Origin: DUPQ01 sp022706885
GTDB lineage: Bacteria; Bacillota; Clostridia; DUPQ01
Direction of reading: 5' to 3'
DNA: 17,494 nt
NCBI GenBank assembly: GCA_022706885.1
Contig: JAKJBR010000023.1
Location: 1-17,494 of the forward strand
The position numbers and the translations under genes were made by a program. How positions within the stretch are numbered: position 1 is the first letter of the stretch; every line of letters begins with the position of its first letter. Shown piece by piece: positions 6,579-13,839 of this stretch. Under the pieces are notes generated by a model. The model saw only the letters and a program-made list of their open reading frames with translations, was not told the origin of the DNA and did no database searches.

Positions 6579-8323
6579 AAGCTTCTTACCTCAACACATT
6601 CATAAAATTGATTATAAAACTCACCTTTTTTATCGGTTAACTCATTTATTGAGCCTTTTTCAATTACCGTACCTTCTCTGATAAAGTATATTTCATCACA
6701 ATTTCTGAGCGTTTTTATGTTATGAGAAATGATAATAGCAGCAATATTCTTAAATTTTATAATATTCTCAATCTCTCTTAAAACCTGTTCTTCTGTTTCC
6801 GGATCCAAAGAAGCGGTCGGTTCATCGAAAATATAGATTGAAGCATTTCTTAAAAATGCTCGTGCAATAGAAAGTCTTTGACGCTGTCCTCCTGAAAGAT
6901 TATCTCCATCCTCTGATAATACAGTATCATATCCGTCTTTTAAACTATCAATAAAAGTTTGTAACCCTGCCATTTGTATAGCATTTTCGACTTCCTCTTT
7001 TGTAGCATCAAGATTACCAAATCGGACATTCTCGTAAATTGTACCGGGTAATATATAAGTTTCCTGCGACACATAGGCTATTTTTGACCTTAATTGCTCA
7101 AGATTCCAATCTTTGATATCATGATCAAAGATTGATATACTTCCTTGTTCAACTTCATATAATCCACATATCAGATGTACTATGGTTGTTTTACCGGCAC
7201 CGCTGCTACCTACAATTCCTATACATTTTCCTTTATCAAGTTGAAGTTCAAAATCTTTAAGAACTTTACTATCCGAATCATAGCCGAAGTGTACATTATC
7301 AAATTTGATAATTGTGTCTTTATTTAGAACAAAATCATTGCCGGAGTATCTTTCCGATTCAATATTCATAACTTCATCTACACGTTTCATGGAATGATAT
7401 GAATTCTTAATGGACTTGACTGCACCGAAGAGTGAAATTGTAGGTGAGCAAATAGTTGGTATAAGCTGACTATATGCAAATAATAATGAAACAGTTATCT
7501 CCCCTTTAGTAATCAAAAATGCACCATATATTAAGGCAATAATGCTGGGCAAATAAGTAACAGATAAGATAAGTGCCAGTGTTATTGCATCGTTTTTCCC
7601 ATATGCATTTCCTTCTTTTAAAAACTTAAATGTAACTGCTCTGATTTTTTTCAATTTATAGGATTGCATATTATAGGCCTTAATAGTCTCTTCGCCATGT
7701 ATAATATCGTAAATTTCTTCCGTATAATCACTGTTTATTTTTTGTAACCTTTTATATATCTGACTGGAACAATCGGACATGAGATTTAACAGATAGGCTA
7801 AAATCGGTAGAGGTAAAAATACGAGCAAACTCAATTTCCAGTTATAGATAAGTAAATATATAAACCCGCCTACTGCCATAAACGGACTTAAAATAAAATT
7901 AGAAAAAACCTGACTGATAAAACCTAAAGCGTTTGGTATGTCAGAGTTATTCCTTGTGTTCAAATCGCCACTCGACCATTTTTTTATTTCACCAATTTTA
8001 GCATTCAATACCTTTTTAATAAATGCGTCTTTTAAGTCTTTATTCATGGTAAGTGATGTTTTTTTTGAGTAATGTCCATATAAGAAATTTTGAATAAGAC
8101 GTACTAATGTTACAGTAATAAACAAAAATAGAATTTTAACTAAGAGCATTTTATCTCGCGAGAGTACTGCATCGATGCTTCTTTGAACAAAGTTAACTTG
8201 AACAAGGTTTAGACAGGTAGAAATAACAATTAAAAATAATAAAAATAATAATTGAAACTTATATTTCCTGATATAGGGTTTAGACCAATTGATGCAAAAA
8301 CGAATATATTTTTCCTTCTTCAT
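6575..8323 (-). CDS. ABC exporter half-transporter, first gene of a pair
   Basis: A 582-residue half-transporter of the same architecture: an N-terminal membrane domain (strong hydrophobic segments near 24-40, 61-78, 145-180 and 250-290), then an ATPase domain. Walker A is GSSGAGKTT (372-380), the Q-loop YVSQETY (Q420), the signature LSGGQ (476-480), Walker B IYIFDEP (D500, E501) and the switch histidine H534 in IISHN. Unlike many heterodimeric exporters, neither partner shows an obvious degenerate site at these positions. The ATG at 8323 follows GGGGGA (8337-8332) by 8 bases. The gene leads the unit of two exporter subunits and the barrel protein. The best guess is efflux of a small peptide, lipid or toxic compound; that is inference from family only. 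Confidence 0.92.
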   Translation of the reverse strand: MKKEKYIRFCINWSKPYIRKYKFQLLFLLFLIVISTCLNLVQVNFVQRSIDAVLSRDKMLLVKILFLFITVTLVRLIQNFLYGHYSKKTSLTMNKDLKDAFIKKVLNAKIGEIKKWSSGDLNTRNNSDIPNALGFISQVFSNFILSPFMAVGGFIYLLIYNWKLSLLVFLPLPILAYLLNLMSDCSSQIYKRLQKINSDYTEEIYDIIHGEETIKAYNMQSYKLKKIRAVTFKFLKEGNAYGKNDAITLALILSVTYLPSIIALIYGAFLITKGEITVSLLFAYSQLIPTICSPTISLFGAVKSIKNSYHSMKRVDEVMNIESERYSGNDFVLNKDTIIKFDNVHFGYDSDSKVLKDFELQLDKGKCIGIVGSSGAGKTTIVHLICGLYEVEQGSISIFDHDIKDWNLEQLRSKIAYVSQETYILPGTIYENVRFGNLDATKEEVENAIQMAGLQTFIDSLKDGYDTVLSEDGDNLSGGQRQRLSIARAFLRNASIYIFDEPTASLDPETEEQVLREIENIIKFKNIAAIIISHNIKTLRNCDEIYFIREGTVIEKGSINELTDKKGEFYNQFYECVEVRSL

Positions 8324-8354
8324 TTGTTCAGTCCCCCAAAAAACTTACAGATTA

Positions 8355-8383
8355 ATATTAAGATACTTACTTACTCCTTTCAA
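8355..8383 (-). promoter_or_regulatory. Candidate promoter for the exporter unit
   Basis: TTGAAA (8383-8378) and TAATAT (8360-8355) on the minus strand are spaced by 17 bases and overlap the 3' end of mrp. The -35 matches 5 of 6 consensus bases and the -10 only 4 of 6. No clear terminator follows mrp, so read-through from mrp is an alternative. Confidence 0.33.
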
Positions 8384-9176
8384 TAAGTTTCTTAACCGTA
8401 TTGGTGATATATGTATGTTCCGTAAGCTCTATCATTCCTCTGTCCATAGCAGCACTTAATCTTTTATCAAAAGGTATCCTGTCCAGAACCGGAATACTCA
8501 GTTTATTTGTATCCGTATCACCGAAAAGCTCAATTTTATTATTACATTTATCGCATACCGCATAACTGAAATTCTGTACGGCTCCCAAAACCGAAATATG
8601 CATCATATCAGCCATTTTAATTGCTTTTTCCACTATCATGGATACAAGATCCTGCGGTGTTGTAACTATTATGGCTTGGTCTACAGGTATGGACTGGAAT
8701 ACCGTAAGAGCGGTATCTGCCGTTCCGGGGGGCATATCTATGAGCAGATAATCCAATTCTCCCCATACAACATCGGTATAAAATTGTTTAAGCACACCGG
8801 AAATAACCGGACCCCTCCACAAAACAGGATCTGTCGTATTTTCCAAAAGCAGGTTTATACTTATTATTTTTGTACCGAAATTGGTCTTTGCGGGAAATAT
8901 TCCCGCCTCATTGCCCCTTATATGTTCGCTTAAGTTGAAAGCTTTAGGTATTGAAGGACCGGTAATGTCCGCATCCAGAATGCCCACCTTATACCCCGCT
9001 CTGGTAAGTTCCACAGCCAGAAGGCTTGTTACCATGCTTTTTCCTACTCCTCCTTTACCGCTTAAAACGGCGACAACATTTTTAATCTGAGAAAAATCAT
9101 TGGTTTGTTCTTTTTGTATTCTGCTCTCGCAATCATTCTGACTGCAGTCAGAGCAGTTGTGATTACATTGTGTCAT
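8367..9176 (-). CDS. mrp: Mrp/NBP35-type Fe-S cluster carrier ATPase
   Basis: Mrp (ApbC/NBP35) P-loop proteins bind a transferable Fe-S cluster and deliver it to apo-proteins in the cytoplasm. Here the deviant Walker A is SGKGGVGKS (39-47), with LDADITGPSIPKAF following (67-80) and LIDMPPGTAD marking Walker B (145-154). The C-terminal CxxC (C208, C211) is where dimeric carriers bridge a cluster. In addition, an N-terminal cysteine-rich stretch (C4, C8, C11, C16, in CNHNCSDCSQNDC) resembles the extra cluster site of NBP35-type proteins. At 269 residues it lacks the N-terminal DUF59 domain of E. coli Mrp, as is common in anaerobes. It starts 11 bases after the stop of the substrate-binding lipoprotein gene and is almost certainly co-transcribed with it. 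Confidence 0.93.
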   Translation of the reverse strand: MTQCNHNCSDCSQNDCESRIQKEQTNDFSQIKNVVAVLSGKGGVGKSMVTSLLAVELTRAGYKVGILDADITGPSIPKAFNLSEHIRGNEAGIFPAKTNFGTKIISINLLLENTTDPVLWRGPVISGVLKQFYTDVVWGELDYLLIDMPPGTADTALTVFQSIPVDQAIIVTTPQDLVSMIVEKAIKMADMMHISVLGAVQNFSYAVCDKCNNKIELFGDTDTNKLSIPVLDRIPFDKRLSAAMDRGMIELTEHTYITNTVKKLIERSK

Positions 9177-9187
9177 ATTTGCTCCTT

Positions 9188-10180
9188 CTATCTTTCGTAA
9201 TATATTCCGTTATCCGGAACCTTACCGCCTACCGAAGCGGGGTTGTTATTGTAAAGAAATTTAAAAAATGCGTTTAAGCTGTCTTTTGCATCCGCAGCAT
9301 CGATATAGACAATGTTGCAATTGGGTATTGCACTTTCCGCTACCTTTTCGTTATCCAGAATACCCGATGATACTATGAGAGGAGCGGCATTGTACGGCTG
9401 CTCTAAAACCCAATCTATAGACTCTTCATATAACTCAAGGAAAGTATCCACTTCCTCCTTATATTCCTCTATAAAAGATTTCTGTGCCACCAGGCAGCCC
9501 ATTGACAACGTTATATCCGGTGCACTTTTAACCCATTCATCATTCAGATTTATCGCATGATTAATGGAAACATCTTTATTCAAAACGGTGGAAACAAACG
9601 GTTCCGGAAGCATGACAATGTCCGCTTCCCCCGAAAGAAGCAATGTGGCGACTTCGCTGTGTTCCGCTTTATACACTATTTCAATATCCGTTTCCGGATT
9701 AATGCCGTTTTCGGATAATATAAAGTTCAGGACATATTGCGGTAACGAACCTTGTCCGCTTGTAACAAGGGTTTTACCTTTCAGATCTTTTACACTCTTT
9801 ATATTGCCCGTTTTATCCAAGATATGCAGTACACCTAATGTGTGAACCGCCAATATCTGTATTTCTCCTTCCGTCTTGTTGTACAGAACCGCTGCAAGGT
9901 TTGTAGGAACGGCAGCTATGGTTATGCTTTTATCCAGTAATCCCGCAACAACCGTGTCGGGTGAAGTCATTATCTTAAATTTTGTGTTTACATAATCGGA
10001 AAGAGATATTATATCGTTCATCACTTTGACCATTCCTATACCGGTAGGTCCTTTCAGTGCTACTATATTTGCCGTTACCGGTTTTACCGGTCTGTGTGTC
10101 TCATATACTTTTCTGCATCCGGTTAAAGATAAAAACGTTAATACTATCAGTAAAATACATAAAATTCTTCTGTTTTTCAT
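9188..10180 (-). CDS. ABC transporter substrate-binding lipoprotein (NMT1/SsuA-like), orphan
   Basis: This would be a membrane-anchored extracytoplasmic solute-binding protein. It begins with a charged start (MKNRR), a hydrophobic stretch and a lipobox LTGC with the modified cysteine at C22. The mature part has the two-lobe type II layout of the NMT1/ThiY/SsuA/TauA family. Features include ALKGPTGIGMVKVM, the VKDLKGKTLVTSGQGSLPQYVL hinge segment (about 148-169; short parts VKDLKGK and GQGSLPQYVL), GEADIVMLPEPF near 208-219, and VAQKSFIEEYKEEVDTFLE in the second lobe. Such proteins bind taurine, sulfonates, nitrate or thiamine precursors, and the ligand here is unknown. No permease or ATPase partner is within the window. 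The ATG at 10180 has AAGGAGA upstream. Its only operon partner is mrp. Confidence 0.88.
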   Translation of the reverse strand: MKNRRILCILLIVLTFLSLTGCRKVYETHRPVKPVTANIVALKGPTGIGMVKVMNDIISLSDYVNTKFKIMTSPDTVVAGLLDKSITIAAVPTNLAAVLYNKTEGEIQILAVHTLGVLHILDKTGNIKSVKDLKGKTLVTSGQGSLPQYVLNFILSENGINPETDIEIVYKAEHSEVATLLLSGEADIVMLPEPFVSTVLNKDVSINHAINLNDEWVKSAPDITLSMGCLVAQKSFIEEYKEEVDTFLELYEESIDWVLEQPYNAAPLIVSSGILDNEKVAESAIPNCNIVYIDAADAKDSLNAFFKFLYNNNPASVGGKVPDNGIYYER

Positions 10181-10216
10181 ATTTCAAACTCTCCTTAAAG
10201 TATAAGTCCGCCTTTT

Positions 10217-10244
10217 ATTATAACTCCAATTGCCGCTATTACAA
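10217..10244 (-). promoter_or_regulatory. Candidate promoter for the lipoprotein-mrp pair
   Basis: A perfect TATAAT (10222-10217, minus strand) lies 16 bases from TTGTAA (10244-10239). The -35 overlaps the last codon and stop of ligA. Initiation would fall near 10210, about 30 bases before the ATG at 10180. Confidence 0.45.
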
Positions 10245-12233
10245 CAAAGATGATTTAAATTGTTCCAAATCAATAATATTTATCCCCAGAGCCTGAGCTT
10301 TTGTCAGTTTGCTTCCCGGCTTATCTCCTACAAGAACATAATCGGTCTTTTTGGAAACGCTTTCGGTAACATTACCTCCGTTGGAAGTAATAATACTTCT
10401 CAACTGATCTCTGGTATATTCTTCAAAGGAGCCTGTTATAACATATGTCTTTCCGATGAGTTTGTCGCTGAGCTTCTGTGTATTGTTGTAGCTAAGAGAT
10501 TGCATATTAACACCCTGAGCTTCCAATCGGTTTATGAGGTTAACGGCTTTTTCGTCTTTAAAGTAATCCGCTATACTGTTTGCCATTACCTCTCCGAATG
10601 TATCTATGGATGTAAAATCCGTTACTCGGGCTGCCATAATACTCTGCATGTCGGGGAAATTTTCCGCAAGCAATGAGGATGCTTTCTGACCTATATACAG
10701 AATCCCTATACCGAAGATAAGTCTGTCAATATTATTGCTCTTAGATTTCTCTATAGCCGAAAGCAGTTTATTTACGCTTTTCTCTCCGAATCCTTCAATT
10801 TTCAGCAGTTGTTCCCTCTTATTATGCAAATCATATATGTCCGCAATATCCTTTAACAATGATAAATCCATGAACTTTTCCACAGTTGCAGTACTTAATC
10901 CCTCGATATCCATTGCATCTTTGGAACAAAAATGTTCCAGACGCCTGGAAATCTGACCTATACAGTTTATGTTGGTGCATCTGTATGCCGCCTGATCTTT
11001 CACTCTTTGAACATCGGAATTACAGAACGGACAATTTTCAGGCATTTTGAACCTGATTTCCTTCCCTGTCCTTTTATCTTTTAAAACTCTGACAACCTCC
11101 GGTATGATATCACCGGCTTTCTGAATTATTACATGGTCGTTAATTCTTATGTCATTGGTATCGATAAAATCCATGTTATGCAATGTTGCTCTGCTTATTG
11201 TACTGCCCGATACAAAAACCGGATCGAATTCGGCATTGGGAGTCAGTACCCCCGTTTTTCCTATCTGTACAAATATGTCCTTGACCACGGTTTCCTTCTG
11301 TTCGGGAGGATATTTATATGCAATAGCCCATCTGGGTGCCTTAGCGGTGGAGCCTAAAACTTCCCTGTCCGCAATATTATTCAGTTTGATTACTGCACCG
11401 TCTATATCGTATTTGTAGGAAAATCGCTTATCATGTATTTCCTCTATACCGGAAATAATGTCTTTCATATCACCCGATACTCTTATAACATCATTTACGA
11501 CAAAACCTGCATCTTTCAGAAAATTCAATGTCTGAACATGGGTATCGAAAAGTGCTCCCTGTATACTTTGCAGATTGAATACGAATATCTTCAGATTTCT
11601 TTTGGCCGTTATTTTTGAATCCAACTGCCTTAGTGAACCCGCAGCGGCGTTTCTCGGATTTGCGAACGGTTTCTCACCGTTCTCTTCCGCAACTTCATTT
11701 ATCTTAGCAAAACTATCCTTATCCATATATACTTCTCCGCGAACTACAAGATAAGGTATTAATTCTCTTGTATGTAACTTCAAAGGTATGTTATGAACGG
11801 TTTTCAGATTCTCCGTTATATCTTCCCCGAATATTCCGTCTCCTCTGGTAGCACCTCTTACAAATATATTGTCCGCATACTCCAAAGTAACCGAAAGACC
11901 GTCAATCTTTTTCTCCAACACATACTCAGGTTTAATACTTTCTTTTAATATTCTTTCATGGAAAGCATACAATTCTTCATAAGAAAACGCGTTGGACAAA
12001 CTCTCCAACGGAACCGTATGTTTTACTTTTGCAAATTCCTTAAGAGGTTTTCCCCCGACTCTTTGTGTCGGCGATTCAACCGATCTGTATTCGGGATATT
12101 GCTGTTCAAGAGCGATAAGCTCATTCATCAGCATATCATACTCATAGTCGGATATCTCGGGTGCATCCAATTCATAATATCTTCTGTTGTGATAATTCAA
12201 TATTTTTACCAGTTCATCAATTCTGTTTTTCAT
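10239..12233 (-). CDS. ligA: NAD-dependent DNA ligase LigA
   Basis: LigA seals nicks in replication and repair using NAD as adenylate donor. At 664 residues it is full length and in the usual domain order. The N-terminal Ia domain contains the NYHNRRYY motif (13-20) for nicotinamide mononucleotide binding. The adenylation domain carries KIDG, with the adenylated lysine K109, and ATRGDGIFGEDIT at about 128-140. An OB fold follows, then a zinc finger (C401, C404, C419, C424), helix-hairpin-helix repeats (IEGFGEKSVNKLL, about 479-491) and a C-terminal BRCT domain (about 590-664, starting KLIGKTYVITGSF). The ATG at 12233 matches the family's normal N-terminus (MKNRIDELVKILNYHN). No Shine-Dalgarno sequence precedes it, and an extended -10 element lies only a few bases upstream, so a leaderless transcript is possible. 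Confidence 0.97.
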   Translation of the reverse strand: MKNRIDELVKILNYHNRRYYELDAPEISDYEYDMLMNELIALEQQYPEYRSVESPTQRVGGKPLKEFAKVKHTVPLESLSNAFSYEELYAFHERILKESIKPEYVLEKKIDGLSVTLEYADNIFVRGATRGDGIFGEDITENLKTVHNIPLKLHTRELIPYLVVRGEVYMDKDSFAKINEVAEENGEKPFANPRNAAAGSLRQLDSKITAKRNLKIFVFNLQSIQGALFDTHVQTLNFLKDAGFVVNDVIRVSGDMKDIISGIEEIHDKRFSYKYDIDGAVIKLNNIADREVLGSTAKAPRWAIAYKYPPEQKETVVKDIFVQIGKTGVLTPNAEFDPVFVSGSTISRATLHNMDFIDTNDIRINDHVIIQKAGDIIPEVVRVLKDKRTGKEIRFKMPENCPFCNSDVQRVKDQAAYRCTNINCIGQISRRLEHFCSKDAMDIEGLSTATVEKFMDLSLLKDIADIYDLHNKREQLLKIEGFGEKSVNKLLSAIEKSKSNNIDRLIFGIGILYIGQKASSLLAENFPDMQSIMAARVTDFTSIDTFGEVMANSIADYFKDEKAVNLINRLEAQGVNMQSLSYNNTQKLSDKLIGKTYVITGSFEEYTRDQLRSIITSNGGNVTESVSKKTDYVLVGDKPGSKLTKAQALGINIIDLEQFKSSLL

Positions 12234-12239
12234 GTATAT

Positions 12240-12248
12240 ATTTTATCA
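12240..12248 (-). promoter_or_regulatory. Extended -10 element abutting the ligA start
   Basis: The minus strand reads TGATAAAAT, a TG-n extended -10 with TAAAAT at 12245-12240. Its last base is only 6 bases before the ligA ATG (12233), so initiation at the normal distance would begin at or next to the start codon. No other good promoter and no ribosome binding site is seen in the shared ligA-rpsT gap. Confidence 0.4.
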
Positions 12249-12266
12249 TATTTAAGTGGATAATAA

Positions 12267-12295
12267 TTGATATTTTCAGTATAATGTGTTATAAA
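12267..12295 (+). promoter_or_regulatory. Promoter for rpsT
   Basis: TTGATA (12267-12272) and TATAAA (12290-12295) are 17 bases apart, each matching 5 of 6 sigma-A consensus bases. A second, overlapping -10 (TATAAT at 12280-12285) pairs 17 bases away with a poorer TGGATA (12257-12262). Either one would give a short leader before the GGAGGTGG site. Confidence 0.6.
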
Positions 12296-12325
12296 TATTC
12301 AGTAATTCATTTGGAGGTGGATACT

Positions 12326-12577
12326 TTGGCAAATAAAAAATCAGCGGAAAAAAGAGTTAGTGTCTCAATGAAGAAAAGATTGGTTAATTCGGCAAAAAAA
12401 TCTTCTACCAGAAAACAGTTAAGAGATGCCAGACTGGCAATAGAAAATGACTCACCGGATAAAAAGCAACTTATCATGGAAGCAATGAAAGCTGTTGATA
12501 AAGCGGCTTCCGACGGTATAATACACAGAAATAAAGCTGCCAGACATAAATCTAAATTATCGGTTCATCTTAAATAA
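12326..12577 (+). CDS. rpsT: 30S ribosomal protein S20, TTG start
   Basis: S20 is a small basic protein of the 30S subunit that binds 16S rRNA near the body of the subunit. The 83-residue product starts M(A)NKKSAEKRV and is rich in lysine and arginine, with helical stretches typical of the family (for example KKRLVNSAKKSSTRKQLRDA and SDGIIHRNKAARHKSKL). The length matches the usual 82-88 residues. The frame is open further upstream, but the real start is the TTG at 12326. GGAGGTGG (12313-12320) lies exactly 5 bases before it, and S20 proteins normally begin with Met-Ala-Asn. An upstream ATG in the same frame would add some 55 residues foreign to the family and would start inside the divergent ligA gene. 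It has its own promoter and terminator. In many Firmicutes rpsT lies next to holA and comEC, as it nearly does here. Confidence 0.95.
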   Translation: MANKKSAEKRVSVSMKKRLVNSAKKSSTRKQLRDARLAIENDSPDKKQLIMEAMKAVDKAASDGIIHRNKAARHKSKLSVHLK

Positions 12578-12612
12578 TCCTTTAAGAAATAAATCTGTCT
12601 TAATTTAATATA

Positions 12613-12644
12613 AATCCGAACGGAGTCCGTTCGGATTGTGTTTT
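12613..12644. terminator. Terminator hairpin after rpsT, probably shared with the convergent gene
   Basis: The arms AATCCGAACG (12613-12622) and CGTTCGGATT (12628-12637) make a perfect 10-bp stem with loop GAGTC. GTGTTTT follows on the plus strand. On the minus strand the downstream tract is TATATTAAATT, weaker, so termination of the convergent UroD-like gene here is less certain. Confidence 0.75.
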
Positions 12645-12682
12645 ATATACTTCTGCATAAATGATGTACTACCGGTTACAGC

Positions 12683-13804
12683 TTATATAGCCTGTCTCAT
12701 CCATCCTTTGTTTTTCTTATCCAGCGGTTCTCTTCCTAAAATCTCTCTTGCAGTTTTAACATAGTATCTGTACAACTCCAGTGAGGAACCGTTGGGTATT
12801 CTGTGATCCAGACCGAAAACAATACCGCCTTTTAACATTGAAGGTTGCATCTTATACTCCAACTCCCTTAATACCGCAAGTTTACTGTCTCTTAAAATGA
12901 ACTTATCTATACCGCCTTTAAGTGATAACCTTGTACCGTATTTTGCGTGTACTTTTACTATATCCATTCCCGCAGCAGGTTCCATGGGATACATCTGATT
13001 CAATCCGCAATTCAGAAAAGCATCTATGACGGAATTCATGTTGCCGTCGGAGTCCTGAACGAATATTGTACACCCGTTATTTTTGTAAGCATCCCATATT
13101 TTAAGGTAATAAGGCTGTAAGAATTCTTCTATATGCAAAGGCCCTATAAGCGAACCGGATTTTCCCGCCATATCCTCATGAATGTGTAAATGATCGACAA
13201 TTAAGTGCTTGGAAAGTCTCTCGCAACATTTAATAGCGGTATCCGCCGCGGTATTGAGAATATCTTCTATCAGTTCCGGTTGTTCATAGTAGGCATAACA
13301 GAGTTCCTCTTCTCCCATCAATTGTCTGGGTAAATCGAATCCGCCCGGAACTTCCGCCCGCACCATAACACCTTGTTTTTGCTGTTCTTTAGCCTTTTCT
13401 ACCTGGTTATAATCTATCCTTTCTTCCCTGAACTGATACAGATGCTTCAATTTTAACCAGTCATCCATATTTTTAACGGGATAATCCATTGGTAGCGGTA
13501 TGGTTGCGGCTCCTTTCATCAATTTCATTTTTCTTCCCAAAGCATCGATAGTGATAATATGTTCCTTTGTTTCTTCTATTACTCTTTCTTCAGGCCCGTC
13601 GAATATATCGCAATTTGCACCGCAATTAACATACGGAACATAGTCCCAGTCAAATGCCGTCATATTTATTTCATCTTCGGTAGCGCCCTGTTCAATCCAT
13701 TCCTCTTCCAGACCTATAAGCGGTCCGAACAGTTCTACAAACATAGGCCTTTTATTCTCTTTAAACGTTACATAATCCAAATATTCTTTTCTGTCCCAAC
13801 GCAT
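12683..13804 (-). CDS. Uroporphyrinogen decarboxylase-family protein (MtaA-like corrinoid methyltransferase group)
   Basis: This 373-residue cytoplasmic protein belongs to the UroD/MtaA TIM-barrel superfamily, which covers haem-pathway decarboxylases and zinc-dependent methylcobamide methyltransferases. Recognisable segments are RAEVPGGFDLPRQLMGEEELCYAYYEQPELIEDIL (about 149-183; key part FDLPRQLMGEEEL), HIHEDMAGKSGSLIGP (207-222), FVQDSDGNM (248-256), MEPAAGMD (274-281), LKGGIDK (295-301) and a C-terminal DHRIPNGSSLELYRYYV (333-349). No other haem or corrinoid gene lies nearby, and the tail resembles the many uncharacterised clostridial members rather than true HemE. The ATG at 13804 follows GAGGT by 6 bases. 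Its promoter overlaps the end of holA, so it separates holA-comEC from rpsT. The substrate is unknown. Confidence 0.85.
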   Translation of the reverse strand: MRWDRKEYLDYVTFKENKRPMFVELFGPLIGLEEEWIEQGATEDEINMTAFDWDYVPYVNCGANCDIFDGPEERVIEETKEHIITIDALGRKMKLMKGAATIPLPMDYPVKNMDDWLKLKHLYQFREERIDYNQVEKAKEQQKQGVMVRAEVPGGFDLPRQLMGEEELCYAYYEQPELIEDILNTAADTAIKCCERLSKHLIVDHLHIHEDMAGKSGSLIGPLHIEEFLQPYYLKIWDAYKNNGCTIFVQDSDGNMNSVIDAFLNCGLNQMYPMEPAAGMDIVKVHAKYGTRLSLKGGIDKFILRDSKLAVLRELEYKMQPSMLKGGIVFGLDHRIPNGSSLELYRYYVKTAREILGREPLDKKNKGWMRQAI

Positions 13805-13825
13805 ATTTTTACCTCAACCTCCGGT

Positions 13826-13834
13826 ATTATAACA
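13826..13834 (-). promoter_or_regulatory. Extended -10 promoter for the UroD-family gene
   Basis: TGTTATAAT on the minus strand (TG-n plus perfect TATAAT at 13831-13826) lies in the gap between holA and the UroD-family gene. Initiation near 13819 would leave a very short leader that still contains GAGGT before the ATG at 13804. This suggests transcription separate from comEC-holA. Confidence 0.5.
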
Positions 13835-13839
13835 TAATA

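Noticed and set aside
4914..8323. Possible bacteriocin (peptidase-containing) exporter
   Set aside because: Neither half-transporter has an N-terminal C39 peptidase domain, and no double-glycine precursor gene is seen nearby.
8890..8906. Perfect inverted repeat GCGGGAA-ATA-TTCCCGC
   Set aside because: It lies in the middle of mrp, where the bases encode the conserved-looking AGIFPAK stretch. There is no T-run or promoter beside it, so it is probably a coding coincidence.
10057..10296. Plus-strand frame crossing the lipoprotein start and the ligA end
   Set aside because: It runs antisense to two well-supported genes and the promoter gap, with no family resemblance.
11990..12010. Inverted repeat CGTTGGA / TCCAACG with a 7-base loop
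   Set aside because: It is inside ligA (the LESLSNAF segment), with no T-tract on either side. It is not a credible terminator or operator.
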